NCBI GenBank assembly: GCA_041855445.1
Contig: JBHAEG010000022.1
Span: 31,615-95,614 of the forward strand
Direction: 5' to 3'
DNA from: Faucicola sp041855445
GTDB lineage: Bacteria > Pseudomonadota > Gammaproteobacteria > Pseudomonadales > Moraxellaceae
DNA: 64,000 bases
Part shown: one piece after another, positions 18,901-27,227 of the stretch
Layout of the letters: each line of letters begins with the position of its first letter
Position numbering within the stretch: the first letter of the stretch is position 1
Made by a program: the position numbers and the translations under genes
Notes under the pieces: generated by a model
Database searches by the model: none
What the model was told of the DNA's origin: nothing
Seen by the model: the letters and a program-made list of their open reading frames with translations, nothing else

Positions 18901-19506
18901 GCAAGTGAGGATTTAGAAATTCGTGGTGCGGGTGAATTATTAGGAAAACAGCAAAGTGGTAATATGCAAGCCCTTGGCTTTAACCTATACATGGATATGT
19001 TACAACGTGCTACAAAAGCAATTAAAGCAGGTAATCAACCTGATTTGACCACGCCGTTATCTCTTACAAGTGATATCAATTTGCGATGTTCTGCATTGAT
19101 ACCCGAAGAGTATCTATCAGATGTGCATCAGCGTTTATTATTTTATAAAAAAATTAGCAATGCTGATAATTTAGAAGCATTAATTCATGTTCGTAGTGAA
19201 ATGATTGACCGTTTTGGTAATTTATTAGAACCAACCAAAAATTTATTTGCTATTCATCAGCTAAGATTACTTGCTGAACCGCTGAAAATCACAAAAATTG
19301 ATGGCAATCACAAAACCATTAGCTTTGAATTTTCACCAAATACCCCCGTTGATGCAATTAAAATTATTCAATTAATTCAATCTAATCCACAACAATATCG
19401 CATGTATGGAGCAACAGGCATTAAGTTTATAGATGAAAAATCATTAGCAAATGCACAAGATAGAATTGAAGTCGTAAAAAACTTGTTAAATTTTTTATTA
19501 AAATGA
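15949..19506 (+). CDS. mfd: Transcription-repair coupling factor
   Basis: ATP-driven translocase that removes stalled RNA polymerase and recruits UvrA. Domain order: UvrB-like N-terminal part with the UvrA-contact region; the RNA polymerase-interacting Tudor-like domain starting GDPVVHIEHGVGRYQG; a superfamily 2 helicase core with Walker A CGDVGFGKTEVA, Walker B DEEHRFGV, TATPIPRTL and LRGRVGRSHHQAYCYLL; and a C-terminal TRCF domain. 1185 residues against 1148 in E. coli. It has its own promoter. Confidence 0.97.
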   Translation: MSSDIYQNLNSHINQPLFNQKTTILQRRWLGNLRDLSFSLWLASLNQPDSEQHQRLKVVVTYDQNQLNQLETELAFCGVNAYVFPDWETLTYDDLSPHQDIISERIHLLTNMPTTGVLLISVQTLMQRVAPASWLLGQHFDLSIGDVFDSENQQQKLISVGYRRVDNVFEPGEFAVRGSVIDIFTIGQLYPIRLDLLDNNIESIRFFNPQTQRRLTVEDLQDLPDYLHGFHKSDILEKIHSFQVLPAKEFPLDTGKEIFRANFASQFSHISARKVELFNDVMNGIATAGLEYYQPLFFTEDIWQNYSDFFSYLPKNSLFIIDERFDESYKNFWRQIHQRYEDRRHNIDKPILSLQQLYLTEQIFYEKLAQYGRIIVGETLTKQRAGAFNIQLNTMPDLTVEPQLAEPMQRLLTFIHSQELPVLLVAETAGRQEILLELLKNKLSINKISSFQEFINKKQNNQVYLTVAPIERGVWLPDSCIVISETQLFGRQVLQTRRRRQSDVSEEFLVKSISELNIGDPVVHIEHGVGRYQGLVTLEFDDELQEFIHLMYADDANIYVPVANLQLINRYMGGDGSQAPLHHIGSGKWEKAKQKALSQIHDVAAELLNVQARRKARVGISFSIDMAQYELFASEFAFEETPDQARAIFEVMQDMKKNTPMDRLICGDVGFGKTEVAMRSAFIAVQAGYQVAVLVPTTLLAGQHEDNFMDRFANWAVRIESLSRFGTKKQHEKILQDLADGKVDIIIGTHRLLQQDVKFAKLGLMIVDEEHRFGVRDKERIKALQSDIDVLSMTATPIPRTLNMALHDIRNMSIIATPPARRLAIKTFVMQKTDNLLKEAILRELLRGGQVFLLHNDVASIERMAENIRELVPEARVAVAHGQMKERELEHVMQSFYHKKYTVLVCTTIIETGIDIPNANTIIIERADKFGLAQLHQLRGRVGRSHHQAYCYLLVPSLKGLTTDAQKRLEAISRANTLGAGFMLASEDLEIRGAGELLGKQQSGNMQALGFNLYMDMLQRATKAIKAGNQPDLTTPLSLTSDINLRCSALIPEEYLSDVHQRLLFYKKISNADNLEALIHVRSEMIDRFGNLLEPTKNLFAIHQLRLLAEPLKITKIDGNHKTISFEFSPNTPVDAIKIIQLIQSNPQQYRMYGATGIKFIDEKSLANAQDRIEVVKNLLNFLLK

Positions 19507-19595
19507 GTTATTTTGATAATGTTAGAAATTTTTTTTTGCAAAATTGCTCGTTGATATTGACAGTGTTGGTTTATTGAAGCAATGATAAATTATCT

Positions 19596-20027
19596 TTACG
19601 CATCAGGTAAACGAGCCATCCAAATTGCAGTTGCCAAACATATCACAGAAGTTAGCCATGCTAACCACTGAAAATCTGTCGATAATCGGTAAAATAACAT
19701 ACCACAGGACAAAGTCATCATAGTCCATGCCAAATATTTTGCATAACGAGGAATGGCTCGTTTTTCTTGCCAATCGATGACCATTTTGCCAAATACAGGG
19801 TGAGCGATTAACCAACGATGAAAACGTACAGACCCCCTTGCCCAACAGCCAGCAGTTAATAAAATAAACGGTGTTGTGGGTAATACAGGCAATACAATGC
19901 CAACAATCCCTAAAATAAAAAATACCCCACCCAACAACAAAAAGAACCAACGTAGCAAAAACTGTCTGGAAATGGTGGTTTCAGTGACAGTTGAAGATTG
20001 GCTAGGGTCTAAGTTTTGCATAATCAT
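19596..20027 (-). CDS. DUF454 (YbaN-family) inner-membrane protein
   Basis: 143 residues, with the DUF454 signature LG(I)VGIVLPVLPTTPFILL in the first membrane hairpin, then AGCWARGSVRFHRWL and a C-terminal hydrophobic pair. It lies convergent to mfd. Start ATG 20027, or 20021 two codons in; no strong Shine-Dalgarno for either. Function of the family is not established. Confidence 0.85.
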   Translation of the reverse strand: MIMQNLDPSQSSTVTETTISRQFLLRWFFLLLGGVFFILGIVGIVLPVLPTTPFILLTAGCWARGSVRFHRWLIAHPVFGKMVIDWQEKRAIPRYAKYLAWTMMTLSCGMLFYRLSTDFQWLAWLTSVICLATAIWMARLPDA

Positions 20028-20095
20028 TAAAAATAACTATCAATTACAATAAAAAAATAAATCAAAATAGCTACAGTCTAGCGGATTATCTGTAT

Positions 20096-20130
20096 AAAAA
20101 ACACCCATGATGGGTATCATCGGTGTTTTT
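20096..20130 (-). terminator. Intrinsic terminator after the DUF1566 gene pair
   Basis: The arms AAAAACACC and GGTGTTTTT, then ATGAT/ATCAT after a C-C mismatch, have a GGGT loop. Read on the minus strand the hairpin ends in GTGTTTTTT, 23 nt after the stop at 20154. It also isolates the DUF454 gene from the genes upstream. Confidence 0.75.
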
Positions 20131-20153
20131 AATTGTATCAAAGATATTTTGCA

Positions 20154-21032
20154 TTATGAAACATCTTTGACTAATAACACATAACGGGCTTTTTTCTCTT
20201 GATGAGTATCAGTATAAGTATCTCCAGCCGAGCCATCTCGATGAGCAATGGTTAATAATGCACCATCAGCAGTATCTAACGCATAACTAAACTTTTCTAA
20301 AGCTTGTTGTTTTTGAGCATAACTTTCATCAGTATCCCAGCTGGAACGACTCGCAGTTATCGCAGATACAGGCGTAGCTGACCAAATGTAAGGAGCATTT
20401 AACTGTACACTATATGAAGCAGGTATTTTGGCTGGTACGGTACATTCTCTTGCCCAATCTGTCTGTGAGTAAGCATCTAAATAACCTGTTGGTAAATAAT
20501 ACTTAGTTGTTGGTATACCATAATAATCTGTAGTTTCGACTTTAACACAAACAGCCTCGGGATATTGTCGATGAGTTGGAGGCTTCGTTCTATCGGTGGT
20601 TTCAGTCGTACCTGCATGGGTATAATATTTTAAACCATGCACAAAAGGAAATACTGTAGAATTTAGTGCAGGAAATGCTTGAGTTTCTTCAACAATGCTG
20701 GCCAACTCTTTTGCATTTGGCATACGCCAACCCACAGGAACAGCATCTAAAGCCTCCTTCCAAGAGGCAAACTCTGTGGCTGTGCCAGTACAACTTGCAG
20801 AATTACTATCAAAAGTTTGTCCAACTAAACAACGTTGCCAAATTAATTTTCTATCAGTATCCGTAGCCTCGATACCATTGAGTACAAAATTGGTTGTTTC
20901 AGCAGTTTTATCAAACTTTTCTGCCCCACTTGACGTAGTACTCAAAGCAGGCTCAGGGGTTAAACTTGAAGCAATTGCAAAACTACTGATAGCAGTAATG
21001 GCAAGTAATGATACTTTATAATGTTTTTTCAT
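20154..21032 (-). CDS. Secreted DUF1566 (Lcl C-terminal) domain protein
   Basis: 292 residues with a signal peptide (about 1-22, ending AIASS). It carries a DUF1566 signature: IWQRCLVGQTFD, SWKEALDAVPVGWRMPNAKELASIVEE, an ALNSTVFPF segment, YIWSATPV and a C-terminal RYVLLVKDVS. There are six or so Cys, consistent with a periplasmic or surface location. An AAAGGT Shine-Dalgarno precedes the ATG. It follows the larger DUF1566 lipoprotein by 30 nt, so the two form an operon. DUF1566 occurs in surface and periplasmic proteins; activity unknown. Confidence 0.8.
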   Translation of the reverse strand: MKKHYKVSLLAITAISSFAIASSLTPEPALSTTSSGAEKFDKTAETTNFVLNGIEATDTDRKLIWQRCLVGQTFDSNSASCTGTATEFASWKEALDAVPVGWRMPNAKELASIVEETQAFPALNSTVFPFVHGLKYYTHAGTTETTDRTKPPTHRQYPEAVCVKVETTDYYGIPTTKYYLPTGYLDAYSQTDWARECTVPAKIPASYSVQLNAPYIWSATPVSAITASRSSWDTDESYAQKQQALEKFSYALDTADGALLTIAHRDGSAGDTYTDTHQEKKARYVLLVKDVS

Positions 21033-21062
21033 AGCTAATTACCTTTAATTCATACTAAAAAA

Positions 21063-22700
21063 TTATTTACCATTGCTAACTAAAATGACACTGGCATAAC
21101 TATATTCACTGGTAGGATTTTCCTTATTAAATGAACCGCCTGTGTAAATTTGCCAAATATTATCAAATGTATAAGTGGCTCGAGAACCCGTTGAAACCGC
21201 TGGTGAACTTGTCCATAAACTGCTTGGAATAGCATCTTTTGAAGGATATAGCCAACCTGCATGGAATACTATCCCTTTATCAGTATGCCCTAAATTTGCA
21301 ATACCTAACATTTCTGTGCGAGTTGGTAATCGCCAATTGCTTAATCCACACAGCTTGCTATCATTCACCGTTAAAGCATATTGTTCAGTCGTACAAATAT
21401 TATTGCTGGCACCACAGTCTTCTTTATTTTTGCCATCTGTACCTGTATCCTTAAACCCAGCCCCTGTTTTACTATCATAGTAAGTGTATTGCCACTCTGC
21501 ATCACGCACCCCTTTATTAACAACTGCTTCCGCCCCCCATTTACCTTCAACTTTTGGCGTATATGTTTTAGTTTCCCAAATTAAGCCTGTGACATTATCT
21601 TGAATACAAGCCCATTCTGTTGCCGTTGCAGACAGTGGATTACCTGAGCTATCTAACTTAGTAAAACTAAATCCAGCAACGCCATCGCTATCATCTTTTG
21701 CAGTTTTATCTCGTCCATGATTACAATCTTGATTGGTTGGCATATCGCCTGTACAATCTGTTAAATTACCTAATGTATTACCCGCAAAAGCTACCCCTGT
21801 ATCATTCAATACTGTACGTTTTGCTTTTTCAGGTACATAACTACTGATTGAACCGACCGCCTCTTTTTTGCTACTAAACAATAAAATATCCTGTGTATCA
21901 CTGGTTAAAACAACTTTAAATGTTAAAGTATTTGATGGAGGTTCACCAATTAAGGTAATATCTAAATTTGCACTACTTTCACCTGCCTTAATTGTGACAA
22001 AATTGTTAGTAGGTTTAATATAATTTGTTCCTGCTTTTGCAGATACATCAACGACTTCAAAAAACACTTTAGTATCTTTTTCCACATTGGTATTGGGTTC
22101 TGTCGCAATCGTAAAACGAATGTTACTATCACCTGTACTTTTAATGGCACTTGTTGAAGCAATTCCAACGCCAACATCTATATTACTGATAGAAATGGTT
22201 GATGTTCCTGATAAAGCACTGATACCACTTCCTGTACTGGCGTTAGATAAACTAACAACAGCTTGTAAATCTGGCGTTGCTTGACCATCAGATTTTAATT
22301 TTAGTGTCACTGTTTTTTTAAGCTCAGTTGAGCCAGAGGCTATATCTTTTTTACTCAAAATAACCGTGCCTGATTTTTGACTACTATCCGCTAAAATCGC
22401 ATCAATCCCAGCCACACTATAACTAACCGTGTAAGCAGTATCATCAGTTAAAACAGTATTGGCATTTAAAATACTAATATCAAATGATAACTCACCATTT
22501 TCGGCACGGGGGGAAGAAGTCTGCGATAAACTCGTTGGAAATACAGCAAATTCAATAGATTTGGTGGTAGTAGCACTGTTTTGACCGCTATTGCTGGCTG
22601 TTGGTAAACTGGGCTTATCATCAACACCGCACGCCGTTAGTAAGGCACATGATAAACTGGTCGCCAACAATGTTGGTAAAAAACTTTTGATTTGATACAT
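21063..22700 (-). CDS. Lipoprotein with Calx-beta-like repeats and a DUF1566 domain
   Basis: From ATG 22700 it has 545 residues; a TTG 24 nt earlier is in frame, but the strong Shine-Dalgarno (AGGAAGGAGAGGAAA) lies inside that extension, so the ATG is right. The lipobox LTAC has Cys24. Residues about 50-290 contain two Calx-beta-like segments (NTVLTDDTAYTVSYSVAG, NTNVEKDTKVFFEVVDVSAKAGTNYIKP). A C-terminal DUF1566 domain has CIQDNVTGLIWETKT, CGLSNWRLPTRTEMLGIANLG and SSLWTSSPAV. Surface lipoprotein, perhaps adhesive or ligand-binding. It is transcribed divergently from hemO across Fur-like sites, which hints at iron control. Confidence 0.82.
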   Translation of the reverse strand: MYQIKSFLPTLLATSLSCALLTACGVDDKPSLPTASNSGQNSATTTKSIEFAVFPTSLSQTSSPRAENGELSFDISILNANTVLTDDTAYTVSYSVAGIDAILADSSQKSGTVILSKKDIASGSTELKKTVTLKLKSDGQATPDLQAVVSLSNASTGSGISALSGTSTISISNIDVGVGIASTSAIKSTGDSNIRFTIATEPNTNVEKDTKVFFEVVDVSAKAGTNYIKPTNNFVTIKAGESSANLDITLIGEPPSNTLTFKVVLTSDTQDILLFSSKKEAVGSISSYVPEKAKRTVLNDTGVAFAGNTLGNLTDCTGDMPTNQDCNHGRDKTAKDDSDGVAGFSFTKLDSSGNPLSATATEWACIQDNVTGLIWETKTYTPKVEGKWGAEAVVNKGVRDAEWQYTYYDSKTGAGFKDTGTDGKNKEDCGASNNICTTEQYALTVNDSKLCGLSNWRLPTRTEMLGIANLGHTDKGIVFHAGWLYPSKDAIPSSLWTSSPAVSTGSRATYTFDNIWQIYTGGSFNKENPTSEYSYASVILVSNGK

Positions 22701-22767
22701 GATGTATTTCCTCTCCTTCCTCAAAAATTAATTTATAATAAAAAGGTTTACAATCAAGTTTTTTATA

Positions 22768-22816
22768 GAGTATCATAATTATTATCGTATTGTAAATACA
22801 AATGATAATCGTTATT
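22768..22816. promoter_or_regulatory. Two Fur-box-like operators between the DUF1566 operon and hemO
   Basis: 22798-22816 matches the 19-bp Fur consensus (GATAATGATAATCATTATC) at 14 positions, with core AATGATAATCGTTATT. 22768-22786, read on the minus strand, matches at 14 positions, starting GATAATAATTATGAT. Both lie in the 153-nt divergent gap. Iron-Fur repression is expected for a heme-degrading enzyme and could act on both directions. Confidence 0.65.
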
Positions 22817-22853
22817 GTTTTAATTTAAAAATTAACCTAAAAGGAAAATCGCC

Positions 22854-23456
22854 ATGAGTCAAGAAACATCAGAATTATTGCAATCTATGCCGTTAAGTGA
22901 TGCCTTAAAACAATATTCCCGTAAGACCCACGATAGTGTTGATAACTTAGTGATGTCAATGCAACCTTTTGCTTCTGTAGAAAATTATGCAAAATTTTTA
23001 CAAGCTCAACATGAATTTCATGAAACAGTTCGCCCATTGTATGCTGATGCAGAACTTAACGAAAAAATCGCAGGATTACAAGATTTGACTCGGGCTGAAC
23101 GTGTATTAAGCGATATGAATGATTTAAATGTTACCCCTGCTAACATTGAACTTGCCCGCCCAACGCCTGAAGGATTAAAGCGAATTGGTTGGTTGTATTG
23201 TGTAGAAGGTTCTAATGTAGGTGCGGCGATTTTATATAAAGAAGCGGGTAAAATTGCTTTGACTGATGAACATGGAGCGTCACATTTAGCGCCTCACCCT
23301 GATGGACGTATGCCTCACTGGCGTAATTTTAAAGCATTGTTGGATAATTTGGATTTAACGATTGAGCAAAAGCAACAGGTATTACTTGGTTCTGATGAGG
23401 CGTTTGCGTATTTTAAACAGCTAATTAGTGTCATGTATTATGATGTACCATTTTAA
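22854..23456 (+). CDS. hemO: Bacterial heme oxygenase (HemO/PigA family)
   Basis: Opens the heme ring to release iron, biliverdin and CO in the cytoplasm. 200 residues, typical of HemO. The proximal heme ligand is His26 in SRKTHDSVD. The distal helix is GWLYCVEGSNVGAAIL. The C-terminal part (ASHLAPHPDGRMPHWRNF) matches the Pseudomonas/Neisseria group rather than HmuO. An AAGGAAAATCGCC leader gives a good Shine-Dalgarno. It stands alone, with Fur-like sites upstream and a large hairpin downstream. Confidence 0.92.
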   Translation: MSQETSELLQSMPLSDALKQYSRKTHDSVDNLVMSMQPFASVENYAKFLQAQHEFHETVRPLYADAELNEKIAGLQDLTRAERVLSDMNDLNVTPANIELARPTPEGLKRIGWLYCVEGSNVGAAILYKEAGKIALTDEHGASHLAPHPDGRMPHWRNFKALLDNLDLTIEQKQQVLLGSDEAFAYFKQLISVMYYDVPF

Positions 23457-23489
23457 TAAAGTTTATTTAAATAAATTTATTTAATTTTT

Positions 23490-23546
23490 AGGAAAATCGA
23501 TAGTCATGATATCTAAAAATTTTAGATAAATCATGGCGATTTTCCT
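23490..23546. terminator. Large hairpin between convergent hemO and mnmA
   Basis: A 57-nt near-palindrome: arms AGGAAAATCG (23490-23499) and CGATTTTCCT (23537-23546), inner arms CATGAT/ATCATG, and a central ATCTAAAA/TTTTAGAT. It lies between the hemO stop and the mnmA stop and could terminate both directions, although T-tracts outside the stem are poor. Its right side (23531-23546) is also the exact reverse complement of the hemO Shine-Dalgarno/start region (22842-22857). Confidence 0.65.
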
Positions 23547-23565
23547 AGATGATTTTAATATAAAG

Positions 23566-24744
23566 TTAATAGCTGGTATCAATCACACCACCACCTAAAC
23601 AAATATCATCAAGATAAAAAACAACAGATTGTCCAGCAGTTACCGCTCGTTGTGGTTCGTCAAAGATGACTTTTACGCTAAGACCTTGTTGATTATCCGT
23701 TGCAAAAACACGACATATTTGGTCAGGTTGGCGATAACGAGTTTTTGCGGTGCAACGCAATCCTTGTTCATGAAAAATTTGTTCAGGGGCGATGCCAGCG
23801 ACCCAATCAACTTGATAAGCCGTTAAAGTTTGGCTTTGTAGCATTGGGTGGTCATGTCCTTGCCCAACAATTAAACGATTGTTTTTTAAGTCCTTTTTAA
23901 GGACAAACCAAGGTTCTTCAGGACGATTTTTTACCCCTCCGATGCCAATACCGCCTCGTTGTCCTAAGGTATAGTACATTAAGCCATCATGTTTTCCGAT
24001 TTTTTCTCCATCGTCAGTGTAGATGTCACCCCATTGGGCGGGTAAGTATTGTTGTAAAAAATCTTTAAATCGGCGTTCACCAATAAAGCAAATACCTGTA
24101 GAGTCTTTTTTCTTGGCAGTGATAAGGTCAAATTGTTCGGCAATTTTTCGGACTTCTGGTTTTTCAAGCTCGCCAACAGGAAATAAGGTTTTAGCGATTT
24201 TTTCTCCTGAAACAGCGTGTAAAAAATAAGTTTGGTCTTTGTTGCCGTCCAGTCCTCGTAATAATTGAGCAACTTGTTGATTATTATTATTTTTATAATT
24301 GATGCTACGTCTGGCGTAGTGACCTGTGGCAATAAAATCTGCTCCTAGTGTCAGTGCATAATCTAAAAATGCTTTAAACTTGATTTCTTTGTTACATAAA
24401 ATATCTGGGTTAGGTGTGTGTCCTGCTCGATATTCTGCTAAAAAATGTTCAAAAACGCTATCCCAATATTCCATGGCGAAATTAACCGTATGTAACTTTA
24501 TGCCAATTTTATCGCAAACTGCTTGGGCATCTGCTAAATCTTCAATGGCGGTACAATATTCTGTGCCGTCATCTTCTTCCCAATTTTTCATGAATAAGCC
24601 TTCGACCAAAAAGCCTGCTTGTTTTAATAATAAAGCAGACACGGAAGAATCGACACCTCCTGACATACCGACAATCACACGGGTTTGTTGTGGTATGATA
24701 GAGGCGGGCAGGTTATTTAATTGTAAACTTGGTAAGTTTGTCAT
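23566..24744 (-). CDS. mnmA: tRNA-specific 2-thiouridylase
   Basis: Makes 2-thiouridine at position 34 of tRNA-Lys, -Glu and -Gln with ATP and sulfur from the Tus relay. The PP-loop GMSGGVDSS is at residues 26-34. The catalytic cysteines are Cys117 (NPDILCNKEIKF) and Cys219 (STGICFIGERRF). Conserved GQRGGIGIGG and the C-terminal beta domain follow. The length of 392 is slightly longer than usual (about 370) because of a 20-residue N-terminal extension before the PP-loop strand. Confidence 0.97.
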   Translation of the reverse strand: MTNLPSLQLNNLPASIIPQQTRVIVGMSGGVDSSVSALLLKQAGFLVEGLFMKNWEEDDGTEYCTAIEDLADAQAVCDKIGIKLHTVNFAMEYWDSVFEHFLAEYRAGHTPNPDILCNKEIKFKAFLDYALTLGADFIATGHYARRSINYKNNNNQQVAQLLRGLDGNKDQTYFLHAVSGEKIAKTLFPVGELEKPEVRKIAEQFDLITAKKKDSTGICFIGERRFKDFLQQYLPAQWGDIYTDDGEKIGKHDGLMYYTLGQRGGIGIGGVKNRPEEPWFVLKKDLKNNRLIVGQGHDHPMLQSQTLTAYQVDWVAGIAPEQIFHEQGLRCTAKTRYRQPDQICRVFATDNQQGLSVKVIFDEPQRAVTAGQSVVFYLDDICLGGGVIDTSY

Positions 24745-24901
24745 ATCAGTATTTCAAATTATAGGTAAAAAACTGCAATTATAACATGATATATCATTGT
24801 TACATATTAACAAATGGTTAAATTTATTTTACTAATCCAATAAACAATCTATAGAAAAACTTGTTACCATATTCTTAAATAAAATTGATTTAAGGTAATG
24901 T

Positions 24902-26020
24902 ATGCGTTGGTTATTTGTGTTAGTCACTGTAATTTTATTACAGGTGTTGAGTTATGGAGCAGGGCGGGGGTTACAGTGGTGGGCGGAATATTGGCTTAAT
25001 CCTAAACAGGCTCGAGTTGTGTTTTGGATAATGATGTTGATTAGTAATAGTCTACTGGTTGTTGGATTGGCTCGTTTTTCTAGCATGGGATTGCGATTTT
25101 TGATGACATGGCTGGTGTTGTTATGGTTTATTATCATGGCAATGGTTGTTGCATGGTCAGCCAATCAGTTTTTAGGGCGATGGTGGCAAGACACTTATCA
25201 GTCAGACTGGTTTAATCAATTGGGCGTACGCTTACTGATGATGGGGGCGTTTGTTGGTATGATAGCGATGGGGTTATATAATGCCTATACGCCAGTTGTA
25301 CGACATTTGACGGTAACAGTTAATCAGCCATTAACCAGTCCAATGAAAATAGCCATGGTTTCCGATTTACATTTGGGCAGTTTATTTGGTAATCGTGAAT
25401 TAGATTTATTAACCAATGTTGTCAAGCAAGAAAAGGCTCAATTATTATTAATTCCAGGTGATGTTATGGATGATAATACTGAACAATATGACAAAAAAGG
25501 TATGCAACCTCATTTACAAAATTTGGTTAAAGCCTTACCTTTAGGGGTGTATGCAACATTGGGTAATCATGATTTGTTTGGGCATGATGTAGAAATTCGT
25601 AAGGCATTACAACAAGCAGGGGTTCATGTTTTAATTGATGAAAAAGCTTTAGTGAATAATCAATTGTGGTTGGTTGGGCGATTAGATGATTTGGTAGAAA
25701 CTCGAAAACCTACTGCCGAAATTTTACCAACGCATATTGATAAACCTGTGATTTTACTTGACCATCGTCCTAGTGATATTGATAAGAATGTTAAATTGCC
25801 TATTGATTTACAAGTGTCAGGACACACTCATAATGGACAGATTTTCCCTGCTAATTTTATTGTAAAACTTTTAAATACGGTTGGTTATGGACATCAACGC
25901 ATTAATCAAACCGATGTACTGGTGAGTTCAGGTTATGGCTTTTGGGGTATTCCATTTCGCCTAGGCTCACAGTCTGAAATATGGATAATAGATTTAATGC
26001 CAGCGTCAGTAAAACCATAA
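24902..26020 (+). CDS. Membrane-anchored metallophosphoesterase (YkuE/YaeI-like)
   Basis: Four hydrophobic helices in residues 1-130 are followed by a calcineurin-like phosphoesterase domain. The metal ligand motifs are MVSDLHLGS, LIPGDVMDD, TLGNHDLFG, ILLDHRPSD and VSGHTHNGQ. 372 residues. Related enzymes hydrolyse phosphodiester or UDP-diacylglucosamine-type lipids, but the substrate cannot be read here. An AAGG Shine-Dalgarno lies 6 nt before the ATG. It is transcribed divergently from mnmA. Confidence 0.87.
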   Translation: MRWLFVLVTVILLQVLSYGAGRGLQWWAEYWLNPKQARVVFWIMMLISNSLLVVGLARFSSMGLRFLMTWLVLLWFIIMAMVVAWSANQFLGRWWQDTYQSDWFNQLGVRLLMMGAFVGMIAMGLYNAYTPVVRHLTVTVNQPLTSPMKIAMVSDLHLGSLFGNRELDLLTNVVKQEKAQLLLIPGDVMDDNTEQYDKKGMQPHLQNLVKALPLGVYATLGNHDLFGHDVEIRKALQQAGVHVLIDEKALVNNQLWLVGRLDDLVETRKPTAEILPTHIDKPVILLDHRPSDIDKNVKLPIDLQVSGHTHNGQIFPANFIVKLLNTVGYGHQRINQTDVLVSSGYGFWGIPFRLGSQSEIWIIDLMPASVKP

Positions 26021-26125
26021 TATTCCGTTATTGCATATATATAACCCATAATTCCATTATTTTATTCATAAGCAGAATGTTAAGATACTCGCAAAAATAC
26101 AGACAGTTATCTTTTGGAGTATCCT

Positions 26126-27205
26126 ATGGCACACAGTTCTACACAAATCATTTCACAAAAAACCGTTGCGATTTTATCAACAGTAATGTTAGCTGTTGGG
26201 CTGTCTGCTTGCTCAAAATCTCCAGAAACCCAAGCAAGTAATAGCACAGAAAAAACGTCACCAGTTTCCGTTAAATTATTAAATGTATCTTACGATGTTG
26301 CTCGGGACGTTTATAAAGAATATAACCCTTTGTTTGTTAAAGATTATCAGGCAAAAAATCCACAAAGTAATATAGAAATTCAACAGTCACATGGTGGCTC
26401 AAGTAAACAAGCGTTATCTGTCGCCAATGGTTTACAGGCAGACGTTATCACTATGAACCAAGTACCTGATATTGAATTATTGGTAAAAAAAGGTCTGGTT
26501 GCAAAAGATTGGCAACAACAATTTCCGAATAATGCCGTACCGTATACCAGTACGATTGTATTTATCGTGAGAAAGGACAACCCAAAACAAATCAAAGACT
26601 GGTCGGATTTAACTAAATCTGGTGTAGAAATTATTTTAGCAAATCCAAAAACTTCTGGAACAGGTCGGTATTCGTTTTTGGGAGCATATGGATATGGATT
26701 ACATACATTTCAAAATGATGTAAATAAAACTAAAGATTTTGTTAAACAAATATTAGCCAATGTGCCAGTTTATGAAAATGGTGGACGGTCGGCAACCACT
26801 ACGTTTTTACAACGTCAAATCGGTGATGTTTTGATAACTGCGGAAAATGAAGCACATATTGCCGTTAAAGAATTTGGTCAAGGGCAAGTGGAAGTTGTTT
26901 ATCCAAGTTATAGCGTGTCTGCTGAAAATCCTGTGGCATTAATTCAAAGTGTGACAGAGAAAAAAGCTACGACAGAGGTTGCTAAAGCATATTTAAATTA
27001 TTTATGGAGTGACGAAGCTCAACAATTATTTGCAAACTTGCACTTGCGACCTTCCAATCCTGATATTTTAGCGAAAAATTCAGATAAATTACCAGCTATT
27101 CAAACATTTAGACCAGAAGATGTGTTTGGTAATTGGGATACTATTATGAATGATTACTTCAAAGATGGTGGTATTTTTGATGAATTAGCAGTAAATACCA
27201 AGTAA
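26126..27205 (+). CDS. sbp: Sulfate/thiosulfate-binding lipoprotein of an ABC transporter
   Basis: Captures sulfate for the CysTWA importer. From ATG 26126 (GGAG Shine-Dalgarno 6 nt upstream) the protein is 359 residues with lipobox LSAC at Cys29, so it is lipid-anchored rather than freely periplasmic as in E. coli Sbp. Family motifs are SYDVARDVYKEYNPLF, QQSHGGSSKQALSV, KTSGTGRYSFLGAYGYG and NGGRSATTTF. First gene of a four-gene operon. Confidence 0.92.
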   Translation: MAHSSTQIISQKTVAILSTVMLAVGLSACSKSPETQASNSTEKTSPVSVKLLNVSYDVARDVYKEYNPLFVKDYQAKNPQSNIEIQQSHGGSSKQALSVANGLQADVITMNQVPDIELLVKKGLVAKDWQQQFPNNAVPYTSTIVFIVRKDNPKQIKDWSDLTKSGVEIILANPKTSGTGRYSFLGAYGYGLHTFQNDVNKTKDFVKQILANVPVYENGGRSATTTFLQRQIGDVLITAENEAHIAVKEFGQGQVEVVYPSYSVSAENPVALIQSVTEKKATTEVAKAYLNYLWSDEAQQLFANLHLRPSNPDILAKNSDKLPAIQTFRPEDVFGNWDTIMNDYFKDGGIFDELAVNTK

Positions 27206-27227
27206 GGCGTATTAAAAAGGTGCAGTT

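Noticed and set aside
19507..19595. T-run after mfd as a terminator
   Set aside because: No stem of useful strength precedes the T-run.
20666..21021. Plus-strand ORFs opposite the DUF1566 genes
   Set aside because: Mirror frames of a real minus-strand gene, without ribosome sites or recognisable domains.
22701..22724. TTG start for the Calx-beta/DUF1566 lipoprotein
   Set aside because: The extension would contain the Shine-Dalgarno itself; ATG 22700 gives a standard lipoprotein signal.
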